Below, piece after piece: positions 57,701 through 64,000 of a DNA stretch of 64,000 nucleotides. The notes beneath the pieces were generated by a model, which worked only from the letters and a program-made list of their open reading frames with translations, made no database searches and was not told where the DNA came from. The stretch is from Maea johnstoni (lineage: Eukaryota > Annelida > Polychaeta > Spionida > Magelonidae). Numbering within the stretch: position 1 is the stretch's first letter; each line of letters opens with the position of its first letter. The DNA is taken from contig OZ012686.1 of the NCBI GenBank assembly GCA_963942565.1, forward strand, positions 58,788,917-58,852,916. Reading direction: 5' to 3'. Made by a program: the position numbers and the translations under genes.

Positions 57701-58336
57701 ACATTTAAGTAGATAGGAATGATTTTGGGCCAGTGCCTTTTTTCCTGGATATTATGAAAATCCTTGGTGGGCAAGAACGACATAAGTAAGGTTTCCAAAT
57801 ATTCTTAAAAAAACATACATTCAATTTCCAGCGCTCCTTGAAATTAAATAGTTCAAGTAGCAGCAGCAATAAATCTGAGACCAGCAGTTATCATATTACC
57901 TCCATGTCTGTGGAATACTGTAAACCTCCTTGCTTGAATGTGACTTAACTTGCTTGAATGTGACCACACTTAGCTTTATACAATTGCTGCATATGGATTA
58001 ACATCAGCAGAAAAATATACAAAACAGCATCTCTAAGTATCAGGTCAGTGTTGTGGTCTAATGGGAAGATGCATGCAGCATTAAACCTATTTCAAATTAA
58101 GGAAGTCAATGCGCAAACATAGGGTGGACTAATATAAGGGTTAGCAGTATATACATTATAATATGAACCTCTTGATAACCTTAAAGGTTTGACAAATGTG
58201 CAAATACCACCGCTGTGACCAAGGTTGACTGGATAAAGAAATACAATTCTCATAAAACAAATACAATAGAATGCTTCACTTATAGAGGACCTACACAGGG
58301 ACATGTGAGGATAAGATATAGGTGGCTGATCAGCCT

Positions 58337-58635
58337 GGGTGTCATAAGGGAAGGATCACTCTTTCTCCCACTCTGAGGTGTGTTTTACAGTTAAGGATAA
58401 GTCGTCCTCAATGGGTTGTCTTCAATGGGGTTAAAGGTCAAACTAGTGTAATTGTCCAATCAGATCCCTCGATTTCAATCAAGGGGTCACTGCTGCTGGG
58501 TGAAAGGAAGACCTAACAATAGCGCGCGTGGATTTGAACAAGCGTCACGTACGTGATCTGGCGCCAGTTTCTAGGGAAAACAAACGGTGCACGTTACAAC
58601 AAACGCGTATTACCATTGTTGAACTAGTGCACAGG
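58337..58635. repeat. Dispersed repeat, copy 2 part B (inverted relative to 18.3 kb)
   Basis: This is the reverse complement of about 18310-18590. Conserved landmarks are CACCTCAGAGTGGGAGAAA, CTGGCGCCAG, CACGTACGTGA and AACAAACGCGTATTACCATT. Confidence 0.85.
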
Positions 58636-58712
58636 TGACCTTTGGCTGACCTAGTTTAGCTAGCTCACTTCACGGCAAAACGTGTAAATTTCTCCTTTTT
58701 ATCGTGGGAGAA

Positions 58713-58866
58713 ACAGGTTCCATCACTCGTGGATGGAAAGAGGAGGTATCTTGCACTCGTGAGTGATTTTGTGTCTTGGGACGAGGCTTGCCGAGTCCCA
58801 AGACACAAAATCACTCACTCGTGCAAAATACCTCCTCTTTCCATTCACTCGTGATGGAACCTCTAT
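58713..58866. repeat. Foldback made of two inverted copies of part A
   Basis: The arm 58713-58793 (GGTTCCATCACTCGTGG to CGAGGCTTGCC) is followed directly by a near-complete inverted copy ending in GTGATGGAACC. The same arm occurs once at 18231-18309. Arms of about 70 bp with almost no loop would form a strong hairpin. Confidence 0.85.
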
Positions 58867-58869
58867 ATC

Positions 58870-61231
58870 TCTCTTGGACATGCCCTCTCCAGATGACCTG
58901 AGAGGAAGAAGTTCGTCTATAAATGCCAGAAAATCTCTGCATTTCCTCCAGCTGGAATCTGCCCCATACATGTGTTGAGTGGGTGTTTGGCATGTTCACC
59001 ACAGGGAATATGGCAATAATACAACTTATCACCGCAACAAACAATCCACTCAGGATCTGATTGGCTTAAGATGTGATAGATTGGGGTTAATAGGAGATCA
59101 ATTTTTGCCATCATTCAACATATTACTTGATCATATGTCAGTTCTGCCCATTCAAGTCTTATTTCCTAGAATAATTTTCAGAGCTTTGCTAAGTAATTAC
59201 TCAATTAAACAACTTAATTGTATAATATTACAATAATACGTTGATTTTGCATCGTTTTACCCATATAGGGCTAGCCACCCCACCAAGAGTGACATTAGCC
59301 AATCAGATGGCAGTTTATATCCACTTACACCAGTCACTCCTGGCCATCAGGTGCTGGGTGTAAATGACTGTAATATATGTGTAATAGCGTTACTATAGAA
59401 ATAGATTAGAGGTGTGCATATGCAAGACCACCATCTATTCTAATAATAAAATTCAGTAAAGTAGCGGCGTTTCTAGACATCCAGTTTCCTACGTATCATA
59501 CTGGAAGCAATCAGAATCATGACAATAGGTAATATGTTTCCATTGCACTTAATTATAAACATATACACAATATATATAAATAGAAATCCCAATTTTGTTA
59601 GGTTGAAAGCCTTAGATCATATAGGTAAAACAATCCATTAGACTAACAAAAAAGGAGGTTGTTTTCCAAAGAACTAATTACGGCTCAAACCAAAGACAAG
59701 ACTAGATAATAATTACCTATTCACACACTGAGTTCTTGCGGTCTGAATATAATTCAAGTGGATTACAAATCTGAAAAACATGTCAAATGCAGCTCCACAG
59801 AATAAACGCACTCCCTATATTCATATGACCAAAGGTTTCTCAAAATACTTCCATGCTCCCCCCCCCCCTCCGCCATGATATATTTCCATATTCAAAGAGT
59901 TCTGTAAGTCTTTCAGGGTTGAGACAGAATTCAAGCAAAGGGCTTTGAAAAGTTGCAAGTAAAGTAAAAGTACCAGCATGTCTCTTGCCTTTTTGCATTA
60001 AATACCACAATAATCAATAATCAATACCACACAAAAAGTAAAAGTAAAAGTAAACTCCTGCTTTGAAAATCAAGGAGTTAAGCAATCTAAAAACAAATCC
60101 CCAAAAGTATCAGTTGTTGGAAATAAAACAACTCTCCCCTTTCCTCAACATTTCTTCTTACAACCCATTCATGGTCGGACAATTTTAAAGTATATCTGGA
60201 AAATAGAGCCAATGTTTGACAACAAACTTCTGAATGGTGATCCCTCCTTTCATTAGATATTCACCTTTTATTCCAACATTGCTTATGACCCATTTGCATC
60301 TGGAGTGCACGCATTGTTTGGCAATACTGAACATTACTTATCAAACGGAATATTATTTGAAAACATCTGAAAATGTAATCGTAAACCCAACAGTCACAGC
60401 AACCTTTTTATAGTAGCAATATCTTTACAATACTACTTTCATATTAAGATATCTCTATATCTACCAGATCATGTAAGTGATTTGGATGTGAATGGATAAA
60501 TCTATCTTGAAGTTCAAAATCAAATTTCATTTTTGTCAGATCAGTCTGGATCCTAGAGCATGAATAAATTGAAAGTTTATTCTTTATAAAAATGGCGCTT
60601 CATATTATTCTTTGTCATACAGTTCCTACTTGTCTTACATGAACAAGTGCATTATCACTAATGTGCACTTCACTATCATTAACACCTTTAATAGATGAGG
60701 AGTGCAACACTGTTATATATTAAAGGAGGAAATCTACAAGTAATGAGAAATGAGTGTTTTTTTAACCCTTTTGCATCTGGAGTAAAGCATGGCCTCACTA
60801 ATTTGATCATGTCTTATGAGCAACATTTGAAATAATTTCAAGATGGGTTTTTATCCCCACAAGAACACCAAATATTTCTCACATGATTGCTTTGACAGCA
60901 AAATACTTATATGCAAGTTTGACCATGCTTACACTGTAGATTTGAGTGTGTCAAGAACTCCAGGAAATAATTATTGTTAGAGGAAAGGAACATATAAAAA
61001 ATACATATTCTTATCTTTTTTTTTCATCTTACATGCCCTGCATGACTGGGGAAACACAACTTATTGAATTCTGGCAAAGTACTTTTGTAAAAAGTTAATC
61101 CGCCAAGTTTAAGGGACAAACCTCAATTCTGAGCCCCTTTATCATACAACAACAACAACCAACATCAAAACACTGCAAATGTATAGCAACAAGAACAAGA
61201 ATAACAACAGCAGATAGTTATAAGCGCACTA
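58870..61231. other. Gene-poor stretch, AT-rich
   Basis: No exon is recognised on either strand. It contains a short poly-C (near 59860-59868) and a small 'agtaaa' tandem near 60030-60050. It also carries copies of a dispersed repeat core (acccttttgcatctggagt) at about 60763 and, more weakly, 60290. Confidence 0.55.
60763..60850. repeat. Dispersed repeat core 'GCATCTGGAGTAAAGCATGG'
   Basis: This matches 63700-63790 closely over about 85 bases (TGGCCTCAC, TTATGAGCAACATTTGAAAT, GATGGGTTTTT). A related inverted core lies near 11380. Termini were not resolved. Confidence 0.75.
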
Positions 61232-62268
61232 TCAAACCCGGTATAAACATTTCCTGTTATAGCGTATTAAAATCCTCCTCTGTCGAACAAAGCGGTATAA
61301 AAGAGCCAGCAGTACAATGGAGGTGGCTATGAATATATAAACATGAGTCCTAGCCAGCGTGTCATTGTGGTTATACTTTAGCGGCATTATTCCTAGATGA
61401 GGCTCACTCTGATCCGTGGTGGGCACAGAGTCTGCTTTATTCGCCTCTGTTCCTGCTATACTCTCCACAGCTGGAGATAGTTTATGCATAAATCTCTTAT
61501 GTTCTTCGTACTCATCATAATGGTATTCGTAATGCTCCTCCTCATTTGCATGTTTGTTTTGTGTTTCTTTTGTTGTTTCTGCTCGAATTGGGACCTGAAC
61601 ATCCTCAGTCTTCTTTAACAATGCTTGGGCATTGTTCAAATTTTTCTTTGTTTCTTCATTGTTATCAATATATTGCTCATACTCTTCATCTCGTTTATTT
61701 GGTAGACCATTGTTGGCATCCAAATCTTTCTCTTCATTGTCAGCCTCATCTCCATTGTTAACCTCATCCCCATTGTTTTCCCTTTCCCCATTGTTGCCAT
61801 CATCCTCATTGTTTGCACCATTTCCATTGTCCTCTTCATTGTTTTCCTCATCCTCATTATTGTCCCCATCGTCATTGTTGCCGTCATCAGCATTGTTTCC
61901 ACCATTCCCATTGTCACCCAGACCCCCATTTTCCTGATTCCCATTGTTGCCTTCATCCCCATTGTTGTCCTCTTCCCCATTGTTGTTTTTATCCCCGTTC
62001 TCGTCATTATAGTTCTCTTCCTCCTGTTTTTCAGCAGGCTTATCAACTGCTATTCTGTCCTCATTTCCAGCATCATTCTCTTTGTACTCCTTCTCCTCCT
62101 CCTTTCCTCGGTTCTCGCTCTCTAGATTCATCCGTTTCACAATCTTTCCCTGACTGACCTGTGCCAGGCTGAGATGCTGAAACTCCTGAGGGCCTGGATC
62201 AATCATGTATCGTAAATACATGACCAGGGCACCCGCAGCTACTGCAGTCTTGTGGGCTAAACATCCAT
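61232..62268 (-). CDS. Acidic Asn/Asp-rich single-pass membrane protein, terminal exon (partial)
   Basis: After an acceptor (tatcttttccag) the frame reads GCLAHKTAVAAGALVMYLRY, then a long acidic region. Residues about 80-175 are built from short NNGDE/NNGE/DNG-type repeats. A Glu/Tyr/His-rich stretch follows (EEHYEYHYDEYEEHKRF). Near the C-terminus is a membrane segment (VYIFIATSIVLLALLYRFV) and a short basic cytosolic tail (RQRRILIRYNRKCLYRV). The exon gives 344 residues and ends at TAG/TGA-type stop 61232. The exon begins in phase 1, and the upstream exons lie beyond 62.4 kb or outside the window. I do not recognise the family. The minisatellite-like coding repeats are likely to vary in length between individuals. 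Confidence 0.65.
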
Positions 62269-62297
62269 CTGGAAAAGATATAACAAAATTCAATTAC

Positions 62298-62370
62298 CCT
62301 GTCTTAAATACATGTAAACACTTGATCAGGGCATTTGCAGCTACTCCAGTTTTATGAGCTAGACACCAAT
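62298..62370 (-). pseudogene. Duplicate of the start of the 61.2-kb terminal exon
   Basis: Bounded by an acceptor (cattttacag) and a donor (gtaatt), it reads WCLAHKTGVAANALIKCLHV against GCLAHKTAVAAGALVMYLRY in the next exon. Both exons start in the same phase. This copy ends with two extra bases, so splicing the two in series would shift the frame. It could only be used instead of the other exon with a different downstream partner, or it is a decaying duplicate. Confidence 0.7.
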
Positions 62371-62564
62371 CTGTAAAATGAAGACAAACTTTAATATATT
62401 ACTCTTACTTATGCAGTAGGACATAAAGAGAAATTAAACTAGTCTATATCACCAGGTGTGGAGTATGTTTCACATCAGATGTTTTAGATGAAATTAAATT
62501 CATGTTGAATTTGGAAGATTTTGTTGCTCTGATACTATAAAACAATGACCATCCATCTCCCCAG

Positions 62565-62878
62565 CAGGGACTTAGCCAGGACCCGTCCTGCCTGTCTTTT
62601 GGACAGGTACTTTCCCGAAAACCTCCTTTTTGGACAGGCAAAATTTTCTTTGAAGAATTTTCAATTTTGACTTTTGGAGGGTAGTAACCAAATATTTTCC
62701 TAACAAACCATCTTTTAGGACATGGCTAAAATGTAAATTGCTCTTTTTGACACAATAGGCTATCAAAGGTAGTGTGTATAAGGAATTGAAGTAGATTAGT
62801 TGCTAAATTTGAACAGGCAGAAATTTTGAAATTGCTGTTTTGGACAGGCATTTTTGAAATCCTGGCTAAGACCCTGCT
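62565..62878. mobile_element. hAT-type MITE with perfect 8-bp target duplication
   Basis: The ends CAGGGACTTAGCCAGGA and TCCTGGCTAAGACCCTG are inverted repeats with one mismatch. The flanks are CTCCCCAG on both sides (62557-62564 and 62879-62886), the 8-bp duplication expected for hAT. Inside, 'ggacaggca' blocks recur. It is non-coding and 314 bp. Confidence 0.92.
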
Positions 62879-63237
62879 CCCCAGTGAACCTACAGCAAGC
62901 CTGGGGAGAGTGTTGATTGCCAAATATGGGAGTGTGACATTTTTCAATGATGGATAATTACTCACTTTAAATACATAAAAGTATGGACGTGAACACAAAG
63001 TTTATGCACTAAAACATGGAATTCAAAATATTTATAATTGAAGTGTGTGATTGCATTTTGCGAAAAAAGCTCATAGGATTGATAGTTTGAAGACTGGTCG
63101 TTAGTCAGTGATAGATTAACTTATCCGCCTTTGAGGTTTTACAAAAAAGAACCCGCATGTATTCTTATTGTAGCTCTATTTCATAATTGTGAAAGACAAC
63201 ATAATAAAAGGTCTGTGTCCTCAATACATATCAAATG

Positions 63238-63443
63238 TACTGTAAATTCAGAAAATTGTGTTTGTTTAATTTTTGCATTTAGCCTCGGACGCAAAATTAA
63301 AATTCGCAAAGATTAGTGCTGCCACTTTAAGTGTATAGCTGGCACTCCATGATGCGGCCAATTTGCAAAGTTAAAAAACGCAAAAATCAATTTCCTGTAA
63401 ATTCGCAAAATTTACTCTACACAATCTTTTGTGAATCTACAGT
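63238..63443. mobile_element. MITE with CTGTAAATTC ends and TA flanks
   Basis: TACTGTAAATTCAGAAAA at the left pairs with the right end, whose reverse complement is TACTGTAGATTCACAAAAG. Inner 'attcgcaaa' and 'tttgcattt' blocks are also inverted. The ends resemble the element at 40389-40595, suggesting one Tc1/mariner-like family. Confidence 0.7.
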
Positions 63444-63689
63444 ATTATATTGCAATGATTTGTGAGGTATGCTCACACTATTCAGTTTATAAGGCAGCAC
63501 TGTACTAACCAATTCACATCTGAAGCACATATGGGGTCAGACACAGAAGAAAATGTATTGATACATTTCAAGATTTTGAGAAATATTTGACTGAAAGTTG
63601 TTTCACTGATTGGGTTTGACTATCCCTCTTCAAATATTTTTCCAGCATTGCTCTTTTTGATGAGTTATGTTCTAAGTTGTCAGATGATA

Positions 63690-63880
63690 ATGAGTGTGTT
63701 TTAACCCTTTTCCATCTGGAGTAAAGCATGGCCTCACAAATTTGATCAAAAGTCTTATGAGCAACATTTGAAATAATTTCATGATGGGTTTTTGACAAAT
63801 CACAACTGATCAGATTTGTTAGATCCTGTGCACATTCTAGATGCAAATTGGTTAACCCATTGACATCTGTAACACACACA
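63690..63880. repeat. Dispersed repeat, second copy, with partial internal repetition
   Basis: It matches 60763-60850 and continues into 'ggttaacccattgacatctgtaacacacacatgg', which resembles 63508-63540 (accaattcacatctgaagcacatatgg). The minus-strand open frame across it (63568-63912) appears to be repeat sequence, not a gene. Confidence 0.65.
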
Positions 63881-64000
63881 TGGTCTGATACATATCTTAA
63901 GAACTTGGCCATTTTTATGAGAACTATTAGCCTAATTTTTTTTTGTTTCTGTTGGTATATAAATCTTTTTGATGAGTAATGTTTTAAAAATGTTTATTTC

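Noticed and set aside
61546-62157. Long frames opposite or out of frame with the acidic membrane-protein exon
   Set aside because: They are by-products of the repetitive GAT/AAT-rich coding sequence.
63568-63912. 114-codon minus-strand frame
   Set aside because: Most of it is a dispersed repeat also present at 60.8 kb; no domain seen.

Overview
The window is eukaryotic nuclear DNA. It is AT-rich, its genes are split by consensus GT-AG introns, and introns and intergenic stretches are packed with small inverted-repeat DNA transposons and simple repeats. The genes (LPGAT1, the cilia assembly factor DNAAF10/WDR92, a RING/B-box TRIM protein) fit a ciliated bilaterian invertebrate. A lancelet or similar marine animal is my guess, but the sequence alone does not settle the species.

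Layout. 1-2.8 kb (+): the last two coding exons of an LPGAT1-type acyltransferase, then a long 3' flank with two good poly(A) signals. 12.1-17.7 kb (-): a complete eight-exon DNAAF10/WDR92 gene (354 codons), ringed by decayed copies of its own exons 3 and 6 and by an 82-bp tandem array carrying its C-terminus and stop. 20.5-22.9 kb (-): a TRIM protein with a likely spliced arginine-rich tail. A compact ~320-bp divergent promoter separates it from a single-exon gene (23.2-25.0 kb, +) for a 601-residue helix-hairpin-helix protein ending in a CaaX box. 26.8-41.9 kb (+): a serine-rich, largely disordered protein of unknown function, assembled here from 13 or 14 small phase-consistent exons, whose end also lies in a tandem array (8 x 65 bp). 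44.2-50.2 kb (+): a four-exon, 240-residue membrane/coiled-coil protein with an antisense LINE fragment in intron 1. 61.2-62.4 kb (-): the last exon of an acidic, Asn/Asp-rich single-pass membrane protein, preceded by a diverged duplicate of the start of that exon.

Mobile DNA. Elements with clear inverted ends include a hAT-type MITE with a perfect 8-bp target duplication (62.6 kb), a 2.6-kb element with a palindrome array and nested MITEs (31.2-33.8 kb), and a 4.3-kb palindromic element flanked by TTA (37.4-41.7 kb) with two MITEs nested in opposite arms. No retrovirus-like or capsid-bearing element was seen.

Most unusual points. (1) Two unrelated genes each end inside a tandem repeat whose every unit carries the gene's last codons and stop; in DNAAF10 the changes in the nearest downstream units are synonymous. 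(2) Local exon duplication and decay recurs in two genes. (3) The two neighbouring + strand genes at 23-42 kb share a VQDW[LI]xTV motif. (4) Very long intronic palindromes should fold into double-stranded RNA when transcribed.
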